A stretch of 11,862 nucleotides of DNA from Haladaptatiplasma sp964454575 (lineage in GTDB: Archaea > Thermoplasmatota > Thermoplasmata > Halarchaeoplasmatales > Halarchaeoplasmataceae): assembly GCA_964454575.1 (NCBI GenBank), contig CAYVTG010000063.1, positions 1 to 11,862 of the forward strand. Reading direction: 5' to 3'. Below, one piece after another: positions 1-5,782 of the stretch; positions within the stretch are counted from its first letter, which is position 1; each line of letters opens with the position of its first letter. The position numbers and the translations under genes are program-made. The notes beneath the pieces are model-generated. The model had not been told where the DNA came from, ran no database searches, and worked only from the letters and a program-made list of their open reading frames with translations.

Positions 1-40
1 GTCGTTACTTTCACAATACATATGATGTACACACTCGACA

Positions 41-619
41 CTAAGATTCCATCTTACAAGATGGCCTTTCCCACATATTCTTCTTTTCAGGACCTTTAAA
101 CAATATATAAACGATATATATAGAGCATCCGATCCCAAAAAGCAAACTAAAAATGCCCAGAAAGCAGAAGAATGAAGGTAAATATAAGAAGGTGGGCACA
201 ATAAACAACGTGAGGATACACATACTGAGAAGAAATGCACCTAATATCCACCCTGCATACCTAACAGTCCGGCTGCTGGATTTCTCTGTAATATCCGGGC
301 CTTCTGTCTTTACCAGACCGGAATGCATAGCTAATTCTTCAGCTATCCCTGAGAACTCGTCAAGAATCCATTCTGGAAGGGAAATATCTCGTCCGTCTTC
401 GAGGGAGATATAAAGTCTCTCTGGTTCTAGATTAGTACCTTGATATATCTTGACTATTGAATCTAGTTTTATTACATTCAACTCGCTACCTTCTTTGAAC
501 TCGATGCGATCGGATGTGATGCCAAACAAAAATTCAGTTCTCGTTTTGGTCACACCCTCATCGGCGGTCACCGTATTTATTTCCTTTTTCAATAGATATT
601 CATCAGTATTATCTTTCAT
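41..619 (-). CDS. Hypothetical membrane protein with N-terminal soluble domain and two C-terminal TM helices
   Basis: 192 residues; I do not recognise the family. Residues 1-105 look soluble and beta-rich: alternating hydrophobic stretches around 27-58 and 68-82, then an amphipathic helix at about 83-103. This layout resembles small PH-like domains, but that is a guess from pattern only. A short polar linker (about 105-120) leads to two long hydrophobic segments at about 121-147 and 149-174, forming a helical hairpin in the membrane, and a short basic/polar tail containing one Cys. There is no signal peptide, so the N-terminal domain is probably cytoplasmic. The ATG start is favoured because a TATAAAA box lies 27 nt upstream, as expected for a leaderless transcript. 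It is transcribed divergently from the AlkZ-like gene. No catalytic motif is visible; a sensory, scaffolding or membrane-stress role is possible but unsupported. Confidence 0.75.
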   Translation of the reverse strand: MKDNTDEYLLKKEINTVTADEGVTKTRTEFLFGITSDRIEFKEGSELNVIKLDSIVKIYQGTNLEPERLYISLEDGRDISLPEWILDEFSGIAEELAMHSGLVKTEGPDITEKSSSRTVRYAGWILGAFLLSMCILTLFIVPTFLYLPSFFCFLGIFSLLFGIGCSIYIVYILFKGPEKKNMWERPSCKMES

Positions 620-634
620 CTTTTAGTTCACTTT

Positions 635-718
635 TTTAGCGGTTTTATATATCATATATACTAAAGCTAAATAAAATTTACTGCGGCTAAACATTGATCC
701 ATCAAAACCACAGCTAAA
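635..718. repeat. Four GCTAAA hexamers in the divergent promoter region
   Basis: GCTAAA occurs on the plus strand at 666-671, 686-691 and 713-718, and inverted (TTTAGC) at 635-640. The last copy abuts the TATA box of the gene at 749, in the position of a BRE; the inverted copy lies just inside the TATA box of the minus-strand gene. They may be operator half-sites for a shared regulator, or chance copies in AT-rich DNA. Confidence 0.3.
643..649 (-). promoter_or_regulatory. TATA box of the hypothetical membrane protein gene
   Basis: Reads TATAAAA on the minus strand, centred 27 nt upstream of the ATG at 619, which places transcription start at or very near the start codon (leaderless). It is embedded in an AT-rich, nearly palindromic tract (about 645-660) that could also bind a regulator. 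Confidence 0.55.
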
Positions 719-721
719 CAA

Positions 722-729
722 TTTATATT
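722..729 (+). promoter_or_regulatory. TATA box of the AlkZ-like gene
   Basis: TTTATATT preceded by an A-rich BRE-like stretch, centred about 23-24 nt upstream of the ATG at 749. No SD precedes this ATG, so a leaderless mRNA is the likely product. Confidence 0.55.
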
Positions 730-748
730 GGTATCCTATTGAACTTGT

Positions 749-1852
749 ATGCACAGAGTCTCCCCGGGATCAGTACTGCAGTTCAGATGCCGTAGAAGCC
801 ATATCTCTGAACACACCACAGATATTATCAAAACAGCTCGCGATGTATGCGGCGTACAGTCACAGGTACTGAAAGCGGCTATGATGTCCGTACTGGTGCG
901 TACCGATGGTGTGGATATACAGGATGTGGAAAAGGCGCTGTGGAAGGACCGAGATCTGGTAAAAACGTGGTGTATGCGTGGAACCCTGCACCTGCTGCCT
1001 TCCGAAGATCTGCCTGTTTATACCAAGGCCTTCGGAGATCGTCTCTCGGAAAGCACCCGTAGATATCTGATCAAAGAAGGGCTCTCCAAGGGTAAGATAG
1101 ACAAGATGCTGGATGTGCTCACGGCTTCAGTGGGAAGCGAGCCTTTGACTAAGAAGGAGATCGCCGATGAAATATCCACCCGATGCGGTTCGGAAGCCGG
1201 AGGATGGATAAAACACTCGTGGGGTGTTTTTCTCAGACTGGGATGCTACGATGGTTCAATTTGTTTCGGTCCTCCCAGAGGTGCGAACGTAACCTTTGTC
1301 AGCACCGACGAGTGGCTCGGTAAGAACACTGATATCGACGAAAAAGAAGCATGTAAAAGAGTATTGACGGATTACATGAGAGCATACGGACCGGCAACAC
1401 CTCAGGACCTTTCGTACTGGTCAGGTTTGAAGGTATCGGATGCAAAGAAGATGATAGCTGAGCACAGAGACCTACTCACAGCTGTCCGGGTAGGAGAAGA
1501 TAAGATGTGGATGCTCGATGAGGATATAGATCTCATGGAGAACACAGACAGCGACTTCCTTGCTCTCCTACCATACTTCGATAGTTACCTGCTAACGCAC
1601 AAGGATAAGAGTATGATCGTTGATGATGAACACTACAAAAAGATATACAGGCAGGCTGGCTGGATCTACCCCACGATCATACACAACGGGCGTGTCGTGG
1701 GGATATGGTCATACAAGGAAAAGGGAGACACACTTGAGATAGCTGTAGAACCTTTTGAAGATGGTGACTGGAGAGATCGTTTAGAAGATGCAGCGATGAG
1801 TATAGCACGTTCCCTAGGTAAAGACAGTTGCAACATCAGTAACATTTATTAA
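749..1852 (+). CDS. Winged-helix DNA-binding protein, AlkZ/YcaQ (HTH_42) family, putative DNA glycosylase
   Basis: 367 residues, the usual length for this family of tandem winged-helix proteins. Bacterial members AlkZ and AlkX (YcaQ) remove bulky alkyl adducts and unhook interstrand crosslinks. Visible family marks are a Q-S-Q triplet at residues 37-39, where AlkZ has its catalytic QxQ motif; the WCMRGTLHLL block at 74-83; and a C-terminal region with LPYFDSYLL and GRVVGIWSY segments typical of the family. The middle residue of the triplet is Ser, where I recall an aliphatic residue in characterised AlkZ enzymes. The start is set by the upstream TATA box and the lack of an SD. The gene stands alone; its 3' end overlaps the promoter of the ribosomal protein operon. 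Family assignment is confident; glycosylase activity in this archaeon is inferred. Confidence 0.8.
   Translation: MHRVSPGSVLQFRCRRSHISEHTTDIIKTARDVCGVQSQVLKAAMMSVLVRTDGVDIQDVEKALWKDRDLVKTWCMRGTLHLLPSEDLPVYTKAFGDRLSESTRRYLIKEGLSKGKIDKMLDVLTASVGSEPLTKKEIADEISTRCGSEAGGWIKHSWGVFLRLGCYDGSICFGPPRGANVTFVSTDEWLGKNTDIDEKEACKRVLTDYMRAYGPATPQDLSYWSGLKVSDAKKMIAEHRDLLTAVRVGEDKMWMLDEDIDLMENTDSDFLALLPYFDSYLLTHKDKSMIVDDEHYKKIYRQAGWIYPTIIHNGRVVGIWSYKEKGDTLEIAVEPFEDGDWRDRLEDAAMSIARSLGKDSCNISNIY
1845..1852 (+). promoter_or_regulatory. Putative TATA box of the L18e-L13-S9-RpoN operon
   Basis: TTTATTAA overlaps the stop codon of the upstream gene. Transcription would begin near 1875, giving a leader of about 50 nt that contains a strong SD. 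The leader is unusual here, where most first genes look leaderless. Confidence 0.45.
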
Positions 1853-1913
1853 TACCATGCCTTCTGATTGACGAAACTTCCCCATGTAGTGTGATAAACA
1901 TTACCACTAAGTC

Positions 1914-1918
1914 GGAGG
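1914..1918 (+). promoter_or_regulatory. Shine-Dalgarno site fixing the L18e start
   Basis: GGAGG lies 8 nt before the ATG at 1927. This favours ATG 1927 over an in-frame GTG at 1891, which would add 12 residues not expected for L18e. Confidence 0.75.
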
Positions 1919-1926
1919 AGTCAGAT

Positions 1927-2289
1927 ATGGCAATAGAAAATAAAACGAACCCTAACCTTGTGCGTCTGATAAACGACCTCAAGGAGAAGGCGAGAGAAGA
2001 AGAAGCCCCCATCTGGCGAGACGTGGCGGAAAGGTTGGAGAAGTCCTCTAAGAATTGGGCTGAGGTCAATCTTTCTACCATCCAGAGATACACCAGCGAT
2101 GGTGATCTTGTTTTAATCCCGGGCAAAGTACTTGCATCCGGATATCTCACCAGGAAATTAACTATAGGGGCATTTAGAGCTAGCGAACGAGCTAAACAGA
2201 TGATCGAAGATTCCGGAGGCAAATTTATCACCATCCAGGAGATGGCGGATAAGAATCCGAAGGGCAGCGGTATAAGGATAATGGGGTGA
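1927..2289 (+). CDS. rpl18e: 50S ribosomal protein L18e (eL18)
   Basis: 120 residues, the normal length of archaeal L18e, a large-subunit protein shared with eukaryotes (eL18) and structurally related to bacterial L15. Diagnostic stretches include NPNLVRLI near the N terminus, the central block around WRDVAERL, the VLIPGKVLASG segment, and a Gly/Lys-rich end with GSGIRIMG. The start is chosen by a GGAGG site 8 nt upstream. It is the first gene of a tight operon; its TGA stop lies 4 nt before the L13 ATG, so translational coupling is likely. In many euryarchaea L18e likewise precedes L13, S9 and RpoN. Confidence 0.95.
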   Translation: MAIENKTNPNLVRLINDLKEKAREEEAPIWRDVAERLEKSSKNWAEVNLSTIQRYTSDGDLVLIPGKVLASGYLTRKLTIGAFRASERAKQMIEDSGGKFITIQEMADKNPKGSGIRIMG

Positions 2290-2293
2290 GATC

Positions 2294-2704
2294 ATGAAGG
2301 TTTATGATGCAGAAGAAAAGATCCTAGGAAGACTAGCAACCGTGATCGCTAAGGACCTTCTAGCCGGCGAAGAAGTTAACGTGATAAATTCTGAAAAGGC
2401 ATTCATCACCGGTAGAAAGGAAGAGATACTTGCAGATTACCGGGCACGAAGAGATAGAGGGAAACAAAGAAAGGGACCCTTTTATCCCAGCAGACCGGAG
2501 AGACTGCTAAAGCGCACCGTTAGGGGTATGCTTCCTTATCAGCAGCCCAGAGGACGAGTGGCATTCAAAAATCTCAGAGTACATATCGGCGTGCCAAAGG
2601 GATTTGATAAGATCAAGGTAGTCCAAGAAGATATAAAAACAGCACAAGGGCAGGCAGGGATCACTCTAGCAGAGATCTCAAGACACCTAGGAGCTAAATT
2701 TTAG
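2294..2704 (+). CDS. rpl13: 50S ribosomal protein L13 (uL13)
   Basis: 136 residues, a typical compact archaeal uL13. It starts with the characteristic V-Y-D-A-E..ILGRLAT segment. It then has VNVINSEKAFITG (about 28-40), a basic stretch with GPFYPSRPERLLKRTVRGMLP (about 61-82), and a C-terminal region ending in AEISRHLGAKF. uL13 is an early-assembling protein of the large subunit. Its SD (GGTGAG) overlaps the stop codon of L18e and sits very close to the ATG, suggesting coupled translation. The TAG stop is followed 11 nt later by the S9 start. Confidence 0.95.
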   Translation: MKVYDAEEKILGRLATVIAKDLLAGEEVNVINSEKAFITGRKEEILADYRARRDRGKQRKGPFYPSRPERLLKRTVRGMLPYQQPRGRVAFKNLRVHIGVPKGFDKIKVVQEDIKTAQGQAGITLAEISRHLGAKF

Positions 2705-2715
2705 AGGTTTAGAAA

Positions 2716-3123
2716 ATGGCAGAAAAAAAGGTATTGACCCGAACAGGCAAGCGTAAGACAGCCATAGCAAAGGCCACGATGAAGTCAGGCAAGGGCAGGG
2801 TCCGGATCAACAGCGTCCCGCTGGATATACACCAGCCCGAGATGGCAAGATTGAAGATAATGGAACCGATACAGCTTGTGGGTTCACGTGCTGATAAAGT
2901 GGATGTAGATATCAACATCTCTGGCGGTGGAGTCACCGGACAGGCAGGAGCCGCAAGAACAGCAGTAGCTCTTTGTTTCGTTGATTATTTTGAGGATTCA
3001 GAACTGGAAGATCTGTTCAAAGAATACGACAGAAGTCTTCTTGTATCCGACCCACGAAGAAAACTACCCAAACAGCCCCTTGGACGTGGTGCAAGGAAGA
3101 AACGGCAGAAATCTTACAGGTGA
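2716..3123 (+). CDS. rps9: 30S ribosomal protein S9 (uS9)
   Basis: 135 residues. Recognised by the N-terminal TRTGKRKTAIAKAT segment, the central SGGGVTGQAGA glycine-rich block (about 72-82), and the basic C-terminal tail RGARKKRQKSYR. The terminal arginine of uS9 reaches the P-site tRNA in known ribosomes. An AGAGGT SD overlaps the L13 stop codon and lies 7 nt before the ATG. The TGA stop is itself part of the SD of rpoN, so translation of the two genes is probably coupled. Confidence 0.95.
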   Translation: MAEKKVLTRTGKRKTAIAKATMKSGKGRVRINSVPLDIHQPEMARLKIMEPIQLVGSRADKVDVDINISGGGVTGQAGAARTAVALCFVDYFEDSELEDLFKEYDRSLLVSDPRRKLPKQPLGRGARKKRQKSYR

Positions 3124-3131
3124 TCTAAGAT

Positions 3132-3320
3132 ATGATAATCCCTGTAAGATGTTTCAGCTGTGGAAAAGTGGTAGGCAACGTATACGAGATATACCGGAAC
3201 CGCGTTGATAAGGGCGACGATCCCAAAGAAGTGATGGACGAGTTAGGAGTAGACCGATACTGCTGTCGGAGGATGCTCTTGGCCCATACGGACCTTATCG
3301 ACGAAGTAAAAAAATATTAA
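3132..3320 (+). CDS. rpoN: DNA-directed RNA polymerase subunit N (Rpo10, Rpb10 homologue)
   Basis: 62 residues, the expected size for this small zinc-binding subunit, which helps assemble the Rpo3/Rpo11 platform of archaeal RNA polymerase. All four zinc ligands are present: C7 and C10 in the CFSCG motif and the adjacent pair C44-C45 in YCCRRMLL, an arrangement specific to Rpb10/RpoN. A near-ideal archaeal SD (AGGTGATC, 3118-3125) ends 6 nt before the ATG and spans the S9 stop codon. The gene ends the protein-coding part of the operon; a hairpin and tRNA-Pro follow within 20 nt. This is not the bacterial sigma-54 also called rpoN. Confidence 0.96.
   Translation: MIIPVRCFSCGKVVGNVYEIYRNRVDKGDDPKEVMDELGVDRYCCRRMLLAHTDLIDEVKKY
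3312..3319 (+). promoter_or_regulatory. Possible TATA box for tRNA-Pro
   Basis: AAATATTA in the last codons of rpoN is centred about 24-25 nt before the tRNA 5' end, so the tRNA may have its own promoter as well as read-through from the ribosomal operon. Confidence 0.35.
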
Positions 3321-3336
3321 GTGAGAACACTCTCAC
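3321..3336 (+). other. Hairpin between rpoN stop and tRNA-Pro
   Basis: GTGAGA-ACAC-TCTCAC is a perfect 6-bp stem with a 4-nt loop. It starts on the base after the rpoN stop codon and ends 3 nt before the tRNA. It could stabilise the mRNA 3' end or mark the tRNA 5' processing site. No T-run follows, so it is not a classical terminator. Confidence 0.5.
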
Positions 3337-3339
3337 TCT

Positions 3340-3417
3340 GGGGCCGTAGGGTAGCTTGGTCCATCCTTCTAGCATGGGGAGCTAGGAACCCGAATTCAAA
3401 TTTCGGCGGCCCCACCA
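3340..3417 (+). tRNA. tRNA-Pro (anticodon GGG)
   Basis: A full cloverleaf can be drawn. The acceptor stem pairs GGGGCCG (3340-3346) with CGGCCCC (3407-3413). The anticodon stem pairs CTAGC (3369-3373) with GCTAG (3381-3385) around the 7-nt loop ATGGGGA, so the anticodon at 3376-3378 is GGG (proline). The T arm is CCGAA-TTCAAAT-TTCGG. The variable region has 4 nt. The discriminator base is A3414 and CCA is encoded at 3415-3417. No intron is present. It lies 19 nt after rpoN on the same strand and converges with the MATE gene. Confidence 0.95.
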
Positions 3418-3428
3418 TTTTTCCCTTT
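3418..3428 (+). terminator. T-rich terminator after tRNA-Pro
   Basis: TTTTT directly after the encoded CCA, followed by CCCTTT. Archaeal polymerases stop at such T-runs without needing a hairpin. It would end both the tRNA and the ribosomal operon transcript just before the convergent MATE gene. Confidence 0.5.
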
Positions 3429-4848
3429 ATCCCCTTCTTTCACTGCGTGAAAGCAAAGGCTCTTTTTCGCTGATCACCTTCTCTTTCCATCTACCCATGG
3501 AAAGTACTACCAATGCAACGGCGGCCGAGATCACGTTGCTCAGACCCATGCCTATCCAAACACCGGTTGACTGCATTCCTAGGTATAAGGCTAATATAAA
3601 GCATAATGGAACACGGAGCCCCCATAGTCTTAGGATATCTAGACCCATCATGTACTTCGTATGTCCTGAGCCTTCGAACACCGCATTCACCGCACGGAAC
3701 ATCCCGAAGAAGGGCATGCTGAGAGAGAATATAAGCAGGAATTCGGTCCCTATGCGGACCACCTCTGGGTCCTGGTTGAATATGCTTATGAACTCACGGC
3801 GTAATAGGAACAGTGCTATAGTACAAACAGCCATGAGGCCGGCAAGAGTGATCATACCCTTCTTGACCACCTCTTCAGCACGTTCCTTCTGATCTGCACC
3901 TAGATTCTGACCGACCATGGTGCTCATAGCAACTGCAAGTCCGCCCATGAGTATGAACATGACCCCGAGAACACGATCGCCGGCGTTGTAGGCTGCCAAA
4001 GCTGCCTCGCTGTTGTGCACCCGAGCGATGATAAATGTAAGGACGACGAATCCGAATGCGGTTCCACTGTTGCCTATGCTGGCCGGGGCGCCGATCTTGA
4101 AGAATTTTTTAAGTCTCTTTAGGTCAGGCCGCATGTTCTTCAATTTAAGAACTATACCAACCTTTCCTCCGAACAGTAGGTAAAGAGCGATGGTAGCAGC
4201 CACGAGTCTGGTGAGGAAGGTTGCGAACGCCGCACCGAATATACCCCATTCCGGGAATGGTCCTATCCCGTAAATGAAGATAGGATCGAGCACTATATTG
4301 GCACCCACGGAAACCGCTGTTATCAACATGGGCGTTAGAGTATCGCCCCACGCCCTGAGTATGAAGGCAAAGGCCATGAAAGTGAACATGAAGGGCTGAC
4401 CGAGAAATATCGTTCGCATGAATACAGTACCTTTGGCGGCAACTTCCGGACTATCATGTAGTATAAAATCCAATAAGTATGGAGATAAGAAAAAACCGAG
4501 TACCGCCACGAAGGACGAGAACACCAGGAAGAAGAAAAAAAGCTGTCCCGCATCCAATTCCGCCTCCTTTAATTCTCCTGCACCCGTATGCTGTGAGATG
4601 AGTGCGATGGATGCGATACCGAATCCGGTCCCTATGGATGCCATCAACCAAACTAAGGGCCATGAAACCTGGGTAGCCGCTAATGCTTCTTTACCGGCCT
4701 CGGGGCCCATGTTTCCCAGCCAGTAGGTATCTGCAAGATTGTATCCGATCTGCAGCACGGACTCTATCATTATGGGCCAACCCATTATCAGCATGGTGGG
4801 AACGATCTTCCCGTTCAATAGGTCCGGTTTCTTTCTATCTTTGAACAC
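3427..4848 (-). CDS. MATE family multidrug/metabolite exporter
   Basis: 473 residues with about 12 hydrophobic segments in two similar halves, the standard size of MATE transporters, which export cationic or other compounds using a Na+ or H+ gradient. TM1 carries an Asp at residue 40 (NLADTYWLG). N184 and D188 in NIVLD match the spacing of the acidic cluster I recall from the Pyrococcus PfMATE structure (D41, N180, D184). RAWGDTLTPM and a second-half VFEGSGHTKYM segment are family hallmarks. The start is a GTG (4846-4848), supported by a TATA box 26 nt upstream and the absence of an SD; with GTG the first residue is still Met. The gene is single and divergent from the glycosyltransferase. The ion used and the substrate cannot be told from sequence. 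Confidence 0.92.
   Translation of the reverse strand: MFKDRKKPDLLNGKIVPTMLIMGWPIMIESVLQIGYNLADTYWLGNMGPEAGKEALAATQVSWPLVWLMASIGTGFGIASIALISQHTGAGELKEAELDAGQLFFFFLVFSSFVAVLGFFLSPYLLDFILHDSPEVAAKGTVFMRTIFLGQPFMFTFMAFAFILRAWGDTLTPMLITAVSVGANIVLDPIFIYGIGPFPEWGIFGAAFATFLTRLVAATIALYLLFGGKVGIVLKLKNMRPDLKRLKKFFKIGAPASIGNSGTAFGFVVLTFIIARVHNSEAALAAYNAGDRVLGVMFILMGGLAVAMSTMVGQNLGADQKERAEEVVKKGMITLAGLMAVCTIALFLLRREFISIFNQDPEVVRIGTEFLLIFSLSMPFFGMFRAVNAVFEGSGHTKYMMGLDILRLWGLRVPLCFILALYLGMQSTGVWIGMGLSNVISAAVALVVLSMGRWKEKVISEKEPLLSRSERRG
3437..3453. other. Hairpin in the 3' end of the MATE gene
   Basis: CTTTCAC-TGC-GTGAAAG, a perfect 7-bp inverted repeat with a 3-nt loop inside the last codons of the MATE gene. 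On the minus strand it is followed by purines rather than a T-run, so it is not an obvious terminator. It may protect the 3' end or be coincidental. Confidence 0.4.
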
Positions 4849-4870
4849 GATATAACTTTATTTAGAAGTG

Positions 4871-4877
4871 ATATAAA
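4871..4877 (-). promoter_or_regulatory. TATA box of the MATE gene
   Basis: Reads TTTATAT on the minus strand, centred 26 nt upstream of the GTG start at 4848. It supports a leaderless mRNA and the GTG as the true start. Confidence 0.55.
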
Positions 4878-4916
4878 TACTATTGCACCTCCATACAAGT
4901 ATCTGCTATCTTCACC

Positions 4917-4925
4917 AAAATATAG
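4917..4925 (+). promoter_or_regulatory. Possible TATA box of the glycosyltransferase gene
   Basis: AAAATATAG, centred near 4921, predicts transcription start around 4947. That is 8 nt before ATG 4955 and just after an in-frame TTG at 4943, so it favours the ATG. Confidence 0.4.
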
Positions 4926-4954
4926 ATGTATGAGCCCGTTGTTTGTCCTCTCCG

Positions 4955-5776
4955 ATGAGAGTATTACATGTCTGTTCGCCGGATGCAGTTCCAATGCAGA
5001 ACATATTTGCCACCTACAACAAACATTTTGATAAACACGGGATAACAGCGGAGTTGACATTCGATGCCGAAAACATAAAGAATTTTGACATCGTCCACGG
5101 TCATTACGCGCTTACTAAACCGGTGATACACGCATACCGGCAGGCAAAGAAATATCGTAAACCCTTTGTTCTACACTGCCATGGGAGCGATGTACGTCAG
5201 ATAACACTTCACGGAGCTAAAAAATTACCATTTAAACATTCTCTGGTCAGTAGAAGACTGCGAAAAAAGGCGGATAAAGTTATACTCAGCACTCCGGATC
5301 TTTTGGAATGGTCCACCGGTCTATACATTGCAAATCCGGTGGATCTAGAGATGTTCAAGCCGATGAATGTAAAAAAATCGGATAAGATATTACTGCTCGG
5401 AAGATTCACAGCCGGGGGCGGCGTACTGTGTCTTATAGACCGAAAAAAGAGATACGATTGTTTGAACTGGGGGGATGATATACCCTTCCCACAGAATGTG
5501 AACATCTTACCATTCGTACCCCATGACAAGCTGCCCGAACTTTTCAACCGGTATGATAAGATGATAGGAGCTTTAGTCGATCCGGTATCTCTGGCACGTC
5601 TTGAGGCCATGGCCTGTGGATTGAAAACATACACGGGTTTCCCAAAAGAATATACATCCTATTACGGCTTCGAGAATCCGGACAATGTGGAGGATCCCCG
5701 AGAATTTGTTAAGAGATATCACGACCCGAAACGGATCGTAAAAGTTCTAGCCGAGATATACAGAAGTTTGTTGTAA
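4955..5776 (+). CDS. Short glycosyltransferase of the GT4 (GT-B) type
   Basis: 273 residues, clearly shorter than the usual 350-400 of GT4 enzymes, which transfer sugars from nucleotide donors to glycan or lipid acceptors. The N-terminal half (1-125) has MRVLHVCSPD at the start, the DIVHGHYA segment (45-51) and VLHCHGSDVR (72-81), all typical of GT4. The C-terminal half keeps NPVDLEMFKP (127-136), a GR turn (149-150), VPHDKLPELF (188-197) and LEAMACGLKTY (216-226), the donor-binding region. The usual GRL..KG loop is replaced by GRFTAGGG, and roughly 40 residues of the C-terminal Rossmann fold seem to be missing. ATG 4955 is preferred over TTG 4943 because MRVLHV is the normal family start. 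It ends 6 nt from the convergent exchanger gene. Donor and acceptor are unknown; surface glycan synthesis is a reasonable inference. Confidence 0.8.
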   Translation: MRVLHVCSPDAVPMQNIFATYNKHFDKHGITAELTFDAENIKNFDIVHGHYALTKPVIHAYRQAKKYRKPFVLHCHGSDVRQITLHGAKKLPFKHSLVSRRLRKKADKVILSTPDLLEWSTGLYIANPVDLEMFKPMNVKKSDKILLLGRFTAGGGVLCLIDRKKRYDCLNWGDDIPFPQNVNILPFVPHDKLPELFNRYDKMIGALVDPVSLARLEAMACGLKTYTGFPKEYTSYYGFENPDNVEDPREFVKRYHDPKRIVKVLAEIYRSLL

Positions 5777-5782
5777 CTGATT

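Noticed and set aside
1836..2234. 132-codon minus-strand frame over rpl18e
   Set aside because: Lies antisense to the clear L18e gene and has no recognisable motif, SD or TATA box of its own.
3340..3417. Attachment site or integrated element at tRNA-Pro
   Set aside because: No integrase and no second copy of the tRNA 3' end in the window; the flanks are ordinary genes.
5209..5634. 141-codon minus-strand frame inside the glycosyltransferase gene
   Set aside because: The opposite strand encodes conserved GT4 motifs; this frame is a shadow without family resemblance.
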